Shown piece by piece: positions 30,876 to 41,868 of a DNA stretch of 64,000 bases (the first letter of the stretch is position 1; each line of letters begins with the position of its first letter). The stretch is from positions 212,490,506-212,554,505 of the forward strand of contig CM055265.1 of the NCBI GenBank assembly GCA_029237695.1. Direction: 5' to 3'. The position numbers were made by a program, and so were the translations under genes. Source of the stretch: Conchocele bisecta (Eukaryota; Mollusca; Bivalvia; Lucinida; Thyasiridae). The notes under the pieces are model-generated. The model was not told the DNA's origin. It searched no databases and saw nothing but the letters and a program-made list of their open reading frames with translations.

Positions 30876-32918
30876 ATATAACTAGATTGGTCAGTAAGCG
30901 AGGCTTACGGAATACCCCCCGCGTGGGCCCAGGTAGCCCTAAAATATGTAAAAATTTCCAAGTGTGTGGGCTTGTGACCTTGACTCTGGTATTAGCGTGA
31001 GCGGCATGAACGTGAATTTGTCACAGGGTGGTAGAGGTCCATTGGAGCAATGAGTGTGTGAAATGTGAAGCAGATCCGAGCAAGGAAATAGAAGTTATAA
31101 CCGATTTCTCAGATGTTAAGTTTTGTAAAGAGACTACCGTATAACCTCGAATTAACGCCCCCGGAGGCGTTACATTTTAACAAAATACAAAAGGGGGGGG
31201 GGGGGGGGGGGGGCGCCGTTTATTAGCCAGTAAAAAAAAAAAAAAAAAAAAAAAAAATATATATTTACCAAGGACTGCCAATTTCAAAGACAAATAAGGA
31301 TTTAAGGATTATTTGTGTTTGAAATTGGCGGTCATTGGTAAAAAAAAAATTATTATTATTTTTTATTATTATGGGGACGTTTATTAGGAGGGGGCGTTAA
31401 TTCGAGGTTATACGGTATGTATGTGACGTTGACCTCGAGATCAGCGGGGATTTGTCACAGCATCTGAAATATTAAGAATTTTCGATGAAAGAAATAGAAG
31501 TTATAACATATTTCTCTGATGTTAAGTTTTGTAAAGAGACTAAGTATGTGACCTTGACCTTGGGATCAGCGGGGGTTGGACGGTCGTAGATTTATCTCAG
31601 CATGATAGCACAACCTTAGAGGAATGCACAAGTGAAATATTAAGAATGTTCAATGAAGGAAATAAAAGTTATAACTTATTTCTCTGATGTTAAGTTTTGT
31701 AAAGAGACCCAAGTATTTGACCTTGACCTTTGGATCAGCGGGGGTTGGACGGTCGTGGATATGGCACAGCATGGTAGTAGAGCCTTACAGGAATGCATGT
31801 GTGAAATATTAAGCATTTTAGATGAAGGAAATAGAAGTTATAACAATATTTCTCTGATGTTAAGTTTACGCACACGCACACGGAGGGACGGACGGACATG
31901 GACGGACAGACGGACGGACAACCTGACTCCAGTATACCCCCCCCCCCCACAACTCGTTGCGGGGGGTATAACTAGATTGGTCAGTAAGCGAGGCTTACGG
32001 AATACCCCCGGCGTGGGCCCAGGTACCCCTAAAATATGTAAAAATGTCCAAGTGTCTGGGCTTGTGACCTTGACTGTGGGCTTAGTGGTAAAGGTCCATT
32101 GGAACAATGCGTGTGTGAAATGTGAAGCAGATAAGAGCAAGGAAATAGAAGTTATAACCGATTTCTCTGATGTTAAGTTTTGTAAAGAGACTAAGTATGT
32201 GACCTTGACCTCGAGATCAGCGGGGATTTGTCACAGCAAGATAGTAGAGCCTTAGAGGAATGCATGCATGAAATATTAAGAATTTTCGATGAAAGAAATA
32301 TAAGTTATAACATATTTTCTCTGATGTGAAGTTTTGTAAAGAGACTAAGTATATATATATACCCGTTGGACGGTTATAGATTTGTCACAGCATGATAGTA
32401 CAACCTTAGAGGAATGCACAAGTGAAATAATAAGATTTTCAACAAAGGAAATAACTTATAACTTATTTCTCTGATGTTAAGTTTTGTAAAGAGACTAAGT
32501 ATTTGACCTTGACCTTGGGATCACAGGGGGGTTGGACAGTCGTGGATTTGGCACAGCATGGTAGTAGAGCCTTACAGGAATGCATGTGTGAAATATTAAG
32601 CATTTTAGATGAAGGAAATAGAAGTAATAACAATATTTCTCTGATGTTAAGTTTTGTAAAGAGACTAAGTATTTGACCTTGACCTTGGGATCAGCGGGGG
32701 TTGGACGGTCGTGGATTTGGCACAGCATGGTAGTAGAGCCTTACAGGAATGCATGTGTGAAATATTAAGCATTTTAGATGAAGGAAATAGAAGTTATAAC
32801 AATATTTCTCTGATGTAAAGTTTACGGACGGATGGACGGATGGACGGACGGACGCATGCACGCACAACCTGACTCCAGTATACCCACCCCCCCCCACAAC
32901 TCGTTGCGGGGGGTATAA
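30876..32918. repeat. Tandem pair of TAACTAGATTGGTCAGTAAG cassettes
   Basis: Two copies of a roughly 1-kb cassette (starts 30880 and 31970) begin AACTAGATTGGTCAGTAAGC and end in a GGAC-rich tract followed by CACAACTCGTTGCGGGGGGT. Each contains several roughly 150-bp direct repeats with TGACCTTGACCTTGGGATCA, ATTTCTCTGATGTTAAGTTT and GAAATATTAAGCATTTTAGA. The poly-C/G ends resemble the 10490-11376 element. The frames at 31653-32255 and 31838-32140 are repeat artefacts. Confidence 0.85.
31137..31415. repeat. TA-flanked MITE (CCGTATAACCTCGAATTAAC) nested in the cassette
   Basis: CCGTATAACCTCGAATTAAC at the left and GTTAATTCGAGGTTATACGG at the right are inverted repeats with TA on both sides. The neighbouring cassette copies read AAAGAGACTAAGTATGTG, showing the empty site. 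The interior has a G homopolymer (about 31190-31213), a 26-nt A run and a stem AAGACAAATAAGGATT-type pair. Confidence 0.88.
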
Positions 32919-32934
32919 TAATATTTTTGACAGC

Positions 32935-33031
32935 AGTCTTCGAATTTAGCCGCTGGTCCGATGCCCGAGGCCAGTAAAATTTCCGACGGGCCAGTAAAAT
33001 TCAGAAGCTGGCAGGCCCGGCGGACCAGTAG

Positions 33032-33070
<39 letters not shown>

Positions 33071-34170
33071 TATTCTCTTTGCTACATGAACGGCTGTTCC
33101 ATTTACCTCTTTATAGTTGTGGCTAGTTGATATTATCGTTATTTACTTGACAAAAATACAATTATCTTGCTTCCCCAACAGTTAATAATTGTTTGTGTAT
33201 GCTGGTACACCAGAATTATGGTAAAACATTACCATTTTAAAACTTGATTAACTATTATATTTTGTGTGTTCAATTGATGTAATAGCCGATTTCTGACATC
33301 GCATCAAAGAGCCTGTGTGTATTAAATGTTTCAAACACGACTTTTCCATTACAAAAATCGATAAATATAGTACATTGACCATAAAAGATATATTTTCTAT
33401 GTTTACACGAAGTGTCTTCGCTTCAGACAAACTGCAGAAAGCACAAAACTTAGTTAAGCTATGGAGGCGAGATGTAACCTAATTTTGTCTGCACCCAATA
33501 GCCGACAGATTTTCAGTTTCTGAAGAGGGGGAGTCGACAAAACATAGGGGGGTATGGGGGGGGGGCACTAATCGTACCGGCTCCTTCGGGCCGACAATTA
33601 TGTCTGGACCGATTGGCATTCTGACATTTTAGAAGCCCTGGTAGGTATTGAGTCAGAGTGACCGTGATGAGAGCGATGATGACCAAGACAGAGATGATGA
33701 CGAGATGGAGATGTCGGAAGATTTAGTTCATAAAACATTGATATCTTGAGACCAATCCAGAGATGATGACCAGATGGAGATGTCGGAAGATCTAGTTTAT
33801 AAAACATTGATATCTTGAGACCAATCCAGAGATAATGACCAGATGGAGATGTCGGAAGATCTAGTTTATAAAACACTGATATCTTGAGACCAATCCAGAG
33901 ATGATGACCAGATGGAGATGTCGGAAGATCTAGTTTATAAGACATTGATATCTTGAGACCAATGATTAAAACAACATTATATTGACTTGTTTTTCTTCTT
34001 ATTATACAACTACTATACAAGCATATATATACTTTTATGATAATATTATATTTATACATAGTACCGCATAATTTTTCGAGCCAGTAAAATTTTGTTCGGG
34101 CCAGTAAAATTTTGTTCGGGCCAGTAACTTTGGGAAGTTGACTGGCCCGGAGGGCCAGTGGTTTGAAAAG
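32935..34170. mobile_element. CCAGTAAAATT-bounded insertion
   Basis: Bounded by repeated GGGCCAGTAAAATT-like motifs (32973-33035 at the left, 34080-34130 at the right). It contains a 35-nt T tract at 33036-33070, unrelated AT-rich sequence and the 69-bp tandem array. No gene seen. Exact termini unclear. Confidence 0.45.
33692..33965. repeat. 69-bp tandem repeat
   Basis: Four copies with period 69 (phase points at 33761, 33830 and 33899), containing GACCAGATGGAGATGTCGGA and AAACATTGATATCTTGAGAC. A multiple of three, hence the minus-strand open frame at 33598-34209 with repeated KLDLPTSPSGHHLWIGLKIS, which I do not regard as a gene. Confidence 0.94.
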
Positions 34171-34661
34171 TTTTTCGTGAAGACTGGACAGATTATAAAG
34201 TATTATCATTGCACATCAAAAAATAAATACAGAGAATAAATAGTAATGTCCGTTAACAATTTAAGGAAACACAGTTATCGCCCCTGATATCAGTGTAGAA
34301 AGTCCGATATAAAATGTATAATAATGCCAATCAATACATGGTGTAATGGTGAATAAATGTTTAGTTTGCCAGAAAATGTCTCAGATGATGTCTCTGATAG
34401 GAAGCACATTTTGTGACTACTGAGTGGGCATGTACCTTTAACAATGTTTTCTTGTAAACAATTATTGGATTTACATTTATTGAGCATAGGCTGCATATGC
34501 AGCCTATGATCAATAAATGTAAATCCATGAATTGAAATTTCCAGACGATCCCAAATTTGCACTTACGAACATTTTAGTCGTACGAAGTTTAGTGAAACGG
34601 GCCCCAGTCTATCAGTACCATAGTTGTTATAATCAAAACATGAAAATAAATTAAAAAATTC

Positions 34662-34909
34662 ACTCATTTGAGTGTATTATTGCTTATTCACTTATTTATA
34701 GTCATAAAGTTCAAAATTTACTTTGTTGAGCTGTTTGCTTTTTGCAGCTCAACAAAGAAAATTTTCAACTTTATTACAGAATTTCCACTACTCAATTTGA
34801 AAATCAATGCGTATTTTCACATTTTGTACTCCCTCTGTTGATAATAAATGAGTGTCCCACTAAAATAAGTGCGTAAAATACGCCAATACGCACCTTATCT
34901 GGAGCCCTG
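34662..34909. repeat. Family C element, copy 3 (reverse orientation)
   Basis: The right end GCACCTTATCTGGAGCCCTG and internal stem TTTACTTTGTTGAGCTGTTT / GCAGCTCAACAAAGAAAATT match family C. The left end is degraded. Confidence 0.75.
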
Positions 34910-34993
34910 CTATTGAGTAAAGGTGCAAGAGGACCAAGACCTACTGTTGTTGTAAATGCCATGAAGTACCTTTTCTAGCCAATGGTCCGTTTG

Positions 34994-35536
34994 TGGCCGT
35001 GACTGGGGAAATGGGGCTTATGGCCTGTGTGGCCTGTGTGGCCAGTGTACACACAAACCTCCCTGTCCATACACACAGTTTGATCATGGAGGGCACTATT
35101 TGTCATTCAGACACTTGTAATACAAGGTGCATGATCACGTGGTTACAAGAACAACAACGTCGCCCACTCCAAAGAAAGTATTATTTGATATTTTCCTTAA
35201 TATGCAACCGATTTTGATGAAATATGGCGCTGCAACGCGTCTTCATGAGCTGCATTTGGTGGTCTAGGGAGTTTGGCACAGACTTATGTCGTTTTTGCAA
35301 AAAGACAGAAGTTTGGGGGTGAAAATACAGAGACCCCCAAATGCAGCTTAACTTGAAGACGCGTTTGATGTGCCATATTTCATCAAAATCCGTTACGTAA
35401 TAAGGACACTATAAAACAATACGTACTTTGAATCAATACTTGTTGTTGTTGTTAGTACCACGTGATCATACACCTTGTAATAGGAGTGTGCTAACTGATC
35501 ACAAGCCATAAGCCCTATTCACCGGGTTACATCCAC
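34994..35536. repeat. Family K repeat opened by family J
   Basis: GTGGCCGTGACTGGGGAAAT at the left and CATAAGCCCTATTCACCGGG plus TTACATCCAC at the right are family K ends. The element at 35121-35479 interrupts them. Confidence 0.75.
35121..35479. repeat. Family J palindrome (ACAAGGTGCATGATCACGTG), copy 1
   Basis: TACAAGGTGCATGATCACGT at the left and CACGTGATCATACACCTTGT at the right. The arms also hold TTGATGAAATATGGCGCTGC / ATGTGCCATATTTCATCAAA and GAGCTGCATTTGGTGGTCT / GACCCCCAAATGCAGCT. The second copy is at 53599. Confidence 0.88.
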
Positions 35537-35539
35537 ATT

Positions 35540-35965
35540 CAGGGCTTCCCTGATATCGACTGGCAACCAGATATCCCAGACCAGCCTGCACATCAGTACA
35601 TCTTAATCACAATTTACACTGTCTGCCATTCAGTCAATGTATATTTTGTATTTATGTCTGCAAACTTGTCAGTAAATCGGACCTACAATTGTTGCAAATG
35701 TTGCGAGACAACTTTTGTCAGGTTGCGGCCCATATGCGTTATAATTGACCCATTACAAGCTGTCTGTCTGCTACACAGTATCTTTGCATGACAAAAATAA
35801 TTCTCTTAATTATATACAACAGCAGTATATGTCACAACATATACTTTTGAGATAAAAAAGCAAAAATTACTTCATGCCCTGTGTGTCTGTCTATCTAGGT
35901 GTATGTACTAAGCATAAATGAGTGCAGCACAGTGACAAAATAGCAAAGACAAATAGCAGCATATT
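35540..35965. other. Intron stretch, no feature recognised
   Basis: AT-rich, no tandem repeat, hairpin or exon signal seen. Confidence 0.4.
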
Positions 35966-36376
35966 TAACCCATTGCAATCTGAATACACCTTTATATGGG
36001 TATCAAATGATTTTAATTTATTTTTATTTTTGTTATTTGTCAATAAAAGAATATGTTGTGACCACTCATTTGAACCGAGACGGTTCAAATGATGGTCATG
36101 ACATATATATCTCAGAACAGAGAAATAATTTATTCAGGATTTTCCACAAAATAGTGTACCCTCACAGAACTATAGTTAAGGTGCGTAATTTGACCAACTT
36201 TGGGTGAAATTTTGTTATTTCTTCATCTAAAATGGCAAGTTGGGAGCCCTTTAGAATTGTCTCATTGAGATGATTCTAAAGCACTCCCAACCTGCCATTT
36301 TTGATGGAGAAATAAGAAATTTACCTCCAAATTACGCACCTTAACTGGAGCTCTGCACTCAGCATGAACTGGGTTA
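35966..36376. repeat. Family F TTAA element opened by family E
   Basis: TTAACCCATTGCAATCTGAA at the left, the short hairpin TATGTTGTGACCACTCATTT (36051-36109), then the right end CAGCATGAACTGGGTTAA. Family E copy 3 (36165-36355) lies between hairpin and right end. Confidence 0.75.
36165..36355. repeat. Family E hairpin MITE, copy 3
   Basis: CAGAACTATAGTTAAGGTGC to GCACCTTAACTGGAGCTCTG, with the AATGGCAAGTTGGGAGCCCT stem. Confidence 0.88.
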
Positions 36377-36379
36377 AAA

Positions 36380-36860
36380 CAAAATAACAAATCAGTAAAA
36401 CTGATGGAGGATGTAGCCCTCAACATCTTTAAAGCAAATTTCTAAGTCATTTTACCTTGACCTTGATCACATGGGCGGGCTATAAAATGAAAATATGGAT
36501 GATGACAAATAAGTATATGAAGTTTCGAGCCAATCCATCGTAAAGGCCCTGTGTCTCAGATGTGGATGAAATGTGAGCCAAACAGTTGGTAAAAGAGCAT
36601 GTCGCAGAACGTTTGTATCGGTTTTAAGAACATATATGACCCATGGGTGACAAAAAAAGAAATGAAAGAAAAACAATTTATAATGTATTGAAAAAATAAC
36701 TAGCATTGCAAACACTAGTTTTGCTAAATATAGCAGTCTTATTCCCCACTGATGTAGTTACATGACAAACTTGTTTTGACTAGACACTATGTCATTGACT
36801 GTTTCAGCAATAACATCAAGTTATTGCAATGTTACCTAAGGTATTACATTATTTGTGGTG
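36380..36860. repeat. Diverged GACCTTGACCTTG repeat block
   Basis: TTTTACCTTGACCTTGATCA, GCGGGCTATAAAATGAAAAT and GATGATGACAAATAAGTATA follow the same order as the blocks at 24130, 24320 and 63740, so this is an older relative without the TTAACCAAAAAC tracts. Ends unclear. Confidence 0.55.
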
Positions 36861-36869
36861 ATTATATAC

Positions 36870-37513
36870 AAATAATTCCAGCACAAAAATATTTACACAA
36901 TTCCCTAATATTTGATTGGCCCGTAGCAAGTCTCTGTCCAAAATTTATATCCCAGTAAACTCCCACGCCGAACTACTTTCCGTAACCGTGAGGTGCAGTT
37001 AAAATAATTCTTAAGAAAACGGAAAATAAACACATTTTCTTGATGAATTTATGTCAAATGCTGGAATTATAAGGAATGAATGGCCTTTTTGTGGAATTTA
37101 TCGGGGTATAAAACTTGGAAAAGTCGCGGGAATACTGGACGAGGCCTTTCCGGCCTTCGACCAGTTTTCCCGCGACTTTTCCAAGTTTTTAGACCCCAAA
37201 ATTAAATTCCACAAAAAGGCCATTCATTCCTATAATGTGCAATGCTGAAAACATCTTATAATAAAGCTTTTTATACCGCAACCATTTCTCCATGTAGCAT
37301 AATGCTGTTTATATCTGAAGTCGCGGGAATACTGGACGAGGCCTTCCGGCCTTCGTCCAGTATTCCCGCGACTTTTCCAAGTTTATACCCCGATAAATTC
37401 CACAAAAAGGCCATTCATTCCTATAATGTGCAATGCTGAAAACATCTTATAATAAAGCTTTTTATACCGCAACCATTTCTCCATGTAGCATAATGCTGTT
37501 TATATCTGAAGTC
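36870..37513. repeat. Family I element with tandem-duplicated hairpins
   Basis: Hairpin GGAATGAATGGCCTTTTTGT...AGTCGCGGGAATACTGGACG around GGCCTTTCCGGCC, and a second partial hairpin at 37320-37425. CAATGCTGAAAACATCTTAT occurs twice (37231, 37429), so the unit has been duplicated by about 200 bp. The left flank (36870-37060) is the inverted copy of 56290-56500. Confidence 0.82.
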
Positions 37514-38400
37514 ACCTAATATACCTGAAGTAACCTGATATGCATGAAGTGCCTTTTTTTATTTGCCTTTATTTTTTCACTTTTGACCCCTAATCGAGGC
37601 CTCTGATTGGTCAGTCTCAACAGCAAAGTCAAGATGGCCGAAAATTTTAAAATCAAAATCGCTGTCGATTCAGCTGAATCTTGTCCATTTTTATAGTATA
37701 TGCGACGTAACCAACGACACGGACATATGTCCATTATGATTGTAATGCTTATTATTATGACAACTGTGGAGTCTAAAGCCAGCCAATATTGAAGCTCATC
37801 GTAAAGAAAAGAAAAGCAGAGATTTAAGCAGATACAATACTGAATCTCCCTAGCGTGGACGCCGGCATTTTGCTGAATGACGTCGTTAGGTTTGTGACGT
37901 CTGGCGAGGGAAGGAAGTCAAAATGTGACGTCAAACAACTAAGTTTAGTATGCGGTATAAATTAAAAACATGATTAGTGCCGTCGAATATAAAATATATT
38001 CGGTTTTGCCCCGATAACTTTATAGGGTCTCGCTAAAGCTTGCACCAATAAAACTGTCTAAGGCTCAACCGAATATATTTTATATTTGACAGCACTAACC
38101 ATGTATTCATGTATTTGGCATGAAATTTCCTGGAGTAGATGTTCATAATATTGGAAGCTGACATTCAAACGTGACAATTAGCTGACAAACGCATGTTTAT
38201 GACATGTGACAAGTTGCAACTGTATTCATACAACATCGATTGACATATTTTGTGAAATGCATCTTCAGAAGTACCATCCGAGACACAACCACTTTAAAGT
38301 AACAGAAACTAGAAAATTGTTTGTAAAACAAAATGCCACCGCTGTTGAGCATTCATGAATACAACAGCAATCACTGAGTGAGTGGGTGATTGGAGAAAAA
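37514..38400. other. Intron stretch with a hairpin and TGACGT motifs
   Basis: GTGCCGTCGAATATAAAATA near 37978 pairs with TATTTTATATTTGACAGCAC near 38075 (a hairpin with a roughly 80-bp loop). Three TGACGT motifs lie at 37877-37932. No exon signal seen. Confidence 0.5.
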
Positions 38401-38411
38401 ATTATTTTCAT

Positions 38412-38990
38412 AGTCGAAAAAGGGGCATAACTGCGGATGGATTGGTGGGACAGCGAAAATGTTTATGCTACGCACCCCTGCACTTGATGGTTGGATGTAT
38501 ACAGAGTATGAAGAGGATCGACCAAAAACTGTAGAACTAGTTCATCAGACAAGGAAAATCTTTCTTTTTTTCAGTCGAAAAAGGGGCATAACTCCGGTTG
38601 GATCGGTGGGAGAGCAAAAATATTTATGCTACACACTCCTGTACTTGATGGTAGGTTGTATATCGAATATGAAGAGAATTAGCCAACAACTGTGTATCAG
38701 TGGGACGTTACGCACTCCACACTTGATGGTAGGGTTGTATATTGAATGTGAAGAAAATCAGGCAAAAACTGTAGAAATAGTTCGCCGGAAACGAGGCCTA
38801 ATTGCGGATGGATCAGTGGGACAACGAACATTTTGACGTTACGCACAGCGAAAAAAAAAAAATATTACACACTCCTGCACTTGATGGTTGGGATGTATAC
38901 AGAGTATGAAGAGAATCGGCCAAAAACTGTAGAACTAGTTTGTCGGACAAGGAAAAATGTCTACTGACAAACGTACAGACGGACAGGGTA
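38412..38990. repeat. About 160-bp degenerate tandem repeat
   Basis: CGAAAAAGGGGCATAACT recurs at 38416 and 38576, with further partial units near 38700 and 38840. Each unit has CACTTGATGGTTGGATGTAT and CCAAAAACTGTAGAACTAGT. It ends with CAGACGGACAGG then a TATGCCACAGACAAC...GTGGTGGCATA hairpin, the same layout as the other GGAC-ending repeats. Confidence 0.82.
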
Positions 38991-39031
38991 AACACTATAT
39001 GCCACAGACAACTATCGTTGTGGTGGCATAT

Positions 39032-39060
39032 TAAGCCCCATTTCTCCAGTCACAACCACA
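39032..39060. repeat. Solo family K end
   Basis: TAAGCCCCATTTCTCCAGTC with ACAACCACA; no matching left end nearby. Confidence 0.6.
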
Positions 39061-39611
39061 TATCACATTCACTTTCTCATTTAATAGATCAAAATAAATG
39101 ACCTATCCCAAAATTATTGTGTCAAAATACTGAAATTATTTTGGCGAGATAAGTTTGCCCTGTACAGAAGAAACTTGTCTTTAGATATTAGTGAACATTG
39201 CAAATAACACTTGCAAGACCTACCATTATACACACAAACTACCTGAAACTGTGTGGAACCACACAGACAATTCTGTAAGTAATCTTGGTAAGATATTGGT
39301 CCTAGCTACATACGACAATGACAATAACTCAGAAATATCAGTGTTGTGTTGGTGTTGGTACAGCTGGTACCCAGTTTGTGGTGCGATATGAATGACACAG
39401 ACACTGAATCAATAGTAATTTCTGAAAACAAATACAGAAGCTATATTAAATAGACAAAATCAAAATTACTTGGTGGCTCTGACTGAACAAGAGGCAGTAT
39501 GTAATTGCCATCGATACAACAAACCCACTCCCGACTATGTTAATTCATGTGGCTAGGTTTGTGCGACATTATACAAAACCGTGGCCGACTGAGTGGGCGT
39601 GAATATCCCAA

Positions 39612-39862
39612 GATTTTATTGTGAAAAAACGATTTTCCTATGGGAATTTAACATGGGGAGTCAATTTCCAAAAGTTTTCGTTTTTTGATCCTGAAATATT
39701 TTGGAAATTGACTCCGAAACCTGGCGAGATAGCTTGAAAATGATAGATGAAAGGTAGATTTTGAAAATCGGTCCACAAATAAAAGAAATATTTAAAAAAA
39801 AATCTAATTTTAGCCCCCATGTTAAATTCCCGTAGGAAAATCTTTTTTTCGCAATAAAATCA
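39612..39862. repeat. Long imperfect hairpin (family-unique)
   Basis: TATTGTGAAAAAACGATTTT...GGGAATTTAACATGGGGAGT at the left pairs with CCCCCATGTTAAATTCCCGT...AAAATCTTTTTTTCGCAATA at the right. The inner GTCAATTTCCAAAAGTTTTC pairs with AATATTTTGGAAATTGACTC. Confidence 0.8.
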
Positions 39863-40059
39863 ATATTTGATGGAATTTCATCACACAATTTTTTTTGGGG
39901 AGGGTGACTTTTTTGTTATTGATAAAAAAGTATTTACTTTTAAATATGTTTTAGATTTAATGTGTTTAATGGCCAAAAGTTTGTCGCCAGCAAAACGTGG
40001 AACAGACAGTAGTGTTATTGTATATCAAGTGTATCAGGCAAGGCTAGCGATTCCGTAGT

Positions 40060-40570
40060 TGCAGGCAATAACATCCATGGCAGAGTTACGGTGCCATCCA
40101 TGGCCTTCACATGCAGAGTAGCGAATTAGATCTAATTGGCACTTTAGCCATTATTTATGATATATATTTTTTCAACCGAAACTAATGTTAGTGTTACAAA
40201 ACTAACACAAACTATTAAGTGTGAAACATTTTTATCCTTGTAGAATATTTCATAGTTAATTTAACCCTTTCCCTGATAGAGACGACTTTTGACGCCTCTG
40301 CAGAACATGTCTTTTGAAAACATTGTGGGAAAAGGAGAAATTGCTTGTAACAAGCAATTTCTCCTTTTCCCACAATGTTTTCTACTCTATCAGATAATGT
40401 AACCATCATTTGACCCAGCATTTGATTCTTTTATTCAGATGTTTTTGATTTGGAAGAGTCGAAATATCGCAAAACAGGGAAAGGGTTAAGAGCGAATCCA
40501 ATCTGATTCACTACTCTGCAGGGAAAGGCTATGGATGCACCGTAACCATGTATTGCAGTTACTGCCCACA
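40060..40570. repeat. Palindromic element with nested TTAA hairpin
   Basis: The outer arms GTTACGGTGCCATCCATGGC...TGCAGAGTAGCGAATTAGAT (40087-40135) and the inverted text ...ATTCACTACTCTGCAGGGAA...GATGCACCGTAACCATG (40504-40552) are inverted repeats. The nested hairpin 40257-40488 lies in the middle. Confidence 0.78.
40257..40488. repeat. TTAA-flanked hairpin MITE (CCCTTTCCCTG ends)
   Basis: TTAACCCTTTCCCTGATAGA to CAGGGAAAGGGTTAA; central stem GAGAAATTGCTTGTAACAAG. The end layout (TTAA + CCCTT) is like family A, but the interior sequence is different. Confidence 0.85.
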
Positions 40571-40720
40571 ACTAGGGATTCTAGGTCTCTCGAGTTTTGC
40601 GGAGAAATTCTGGCCATTTCTGAACTGAATTGTATTTATCAAGAAACATTTTATGGTAAGAAATGCACAAATATTATGTTGTTTTCACTGGAAGGATTTT
40701 GCTGAGTCACCTCACTGATA

Positions 40721-40832
40721 CAGGGCTCCAGATAATGAATTAGTAATTGAGTATTTTTACTCCATCATTTCTGAAGCAATTGTGTATTTCAAAATTGTAA
40801 TTCGGTAAAATAAAATCACACTACTGTTTATA
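40721..40832. repeat. Family D fragment
   Basis: CAGGGCTCCAGATAATGAAT followed by TAGTAATTGAGTATTTTTAC; truncated after TCACACTACTGTTTATAC. Confidence 0.75.
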
Positions 40833-40959
40833 CTTCTGTGTATAATTTTTAGAATTATATTTATTTTTTGTGAAAAAAAATTGTGTCGCCTAAGCATATA
40901 ATGGGTTTATACAGGAGATTATTGGCCTCCATATGTGGCTTGACGCAATACTTGACAGC

Positions 40960-41060
40960 CAGATAGTTTGTTTGTTCCAGGTTTAGCCGCCTACCAACAG
41001 CTACGGGGTCATTTAAGGACAGGTCAATGGGTTTAGTACAAAATCCCAGGATCAGTAATA
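40960..41060. repeat. SINE-like fragment (GTTTAGCCGCCTACCAACAG)
   Basis: GTTTGTTTGTTCCAGGTTTA, GGGGTCATTTAAGGACAGGT and CAATGGGTTTAGTACAAAAT match the copies at 60892 and, more loosely, those at 50585 and 61955. Confidence 0.6.
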
Positions 41061-41540
41061 ATCTTACTTTTATAATGGGCAATAACCCAATTTAACTCCC
41101 AGGTAACCTAAAAGAGCCGAAGATAAAAACGTACTGGAGGGCCAAACCAGGCAAATCGTGATTCCTATAAGGAGGAACCTCACAGTTGGTTTACGTCGTT
41201 GCGTTCACCCGACCAACCACCCACCACAGCCAGATAGAGCACGTTCATATGTAAGATGGACTAGCACTATATCCCCTCCTGAGTATCAGCAAGGGGATAA
41301 CGAATGTGTCAGCGATCAAAACATACATCGATACATAAAAACATAGTCAGTAAAGCAGAAAAGCTGTATAAAACTTAACGCAAATTCATTTGACCTTGAC
41401 CTAGGGCATGAAGGCCTCTCAGGCGGGCTACAGAATGGAAAAATGAGCTTATGGTATTTGCAACCAGTGTAGACCCAGACCAGACTGGTCCAGGGTCTCT
41501 ACTGTTTGCAACTCAGGAAGTGAAACTCCCATCACCCTTC
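41060..41540. other. Intron stretch with weak repeat similarity
   Basis: Includes TTTGACCTTGACCTAGGGCA near 41388 and a family K-like interior (TTGCAACCAGTGTAGACCCA) near 41460. The plus frame at 41158-41346 has no domain. Confidence 0.4.
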
Positions 41541-41569
41541 TAATAAACAAAATACATCCTTATCAAGTA

Positions 41570-41773
41570 CAGGGGCCGTTTCACTAAACTTTGTATGACT
41601 AAGATGTTCGTAAGTGCAAATTTATGATCGTCTGGAAATTTCAATAATGGATTTACATATATTGAGCATAGGCAGCATATGCTGCCTATGCTCAATAAAT
41701 GTAAATCCAATAATTGTTTACAAGACAATTTTGCACTTACAAACATTTTACGAAGTTTAGTGAAAAGGCCCCC
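41570..41773. repeat. Family G hairpin MITE, intact copy 2
   Basis: CAGGGGCCGTTTCACTAAAC to GTTTAGTGAAAAGGCCCCCA; the central stem ATGGATTTACATATATTGAG...GCAGCATATGCTGC is nearly perfect. It ends about 95 bp from the donor of the 41869 exon. Confidence 0.92.
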
Positions 41774-41868
41774 AGGAGAGCGCATGCAGATCACAAGTTA
41801 GGATAGTCAAAAATGCCAAAGCCTCATGTCTCCATATATACCACCATATATATTCCATATATACTCAC

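Larger units (their letters stand above)
30776..34437. mobile_element. 3.66-kb TTAA-flanked composite element (piggyBac-type ends)
   Basis: TIRs AGGTACATGCCCACTCATTA (left) and, on the minus strand, AGGTACATGCCCACTCAGTA (right) are each flanked by TTAA (30772-30775 and 34438-34441). Intact family G copies show exactly where the host sequence was opened (TCACATTAACA). TTAA duplication is the hallmark of piggyBac transposons, but no transposase frame is seen. The interior is filled with other repeats: the 30876-32918 cassette pair, a CCAGTAAAATT-bounded insert and a 69-bp tandem array. Confidence 0.8.
30701..34606. mobile_element. Family G MITE, copy 1, opened by the TTAA element
   Basis: The left end CAGGGGGCCGTGTCACTAAA and the right end AGTTTAGTGAAACGGGCCCC are the two ends of a family G hairpin. 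Intact copies are at 41570, 52616 and 57699. The 3.66-kb element at 30776-34437 sits inside its left arm. Confidence 0.82.

Noticed and set aside
33598..34209. 203-codon frame with repeated KLDLPTSPSGHHLW
   Set aside because: Arises from the 69-bp tandem repeat and has no independent support.
41158..41346. 62-codon plus-strand frame as a small gene
   Set aside because: No recognisable domain, lies between repeat fragments, no splice or codon-bias support.
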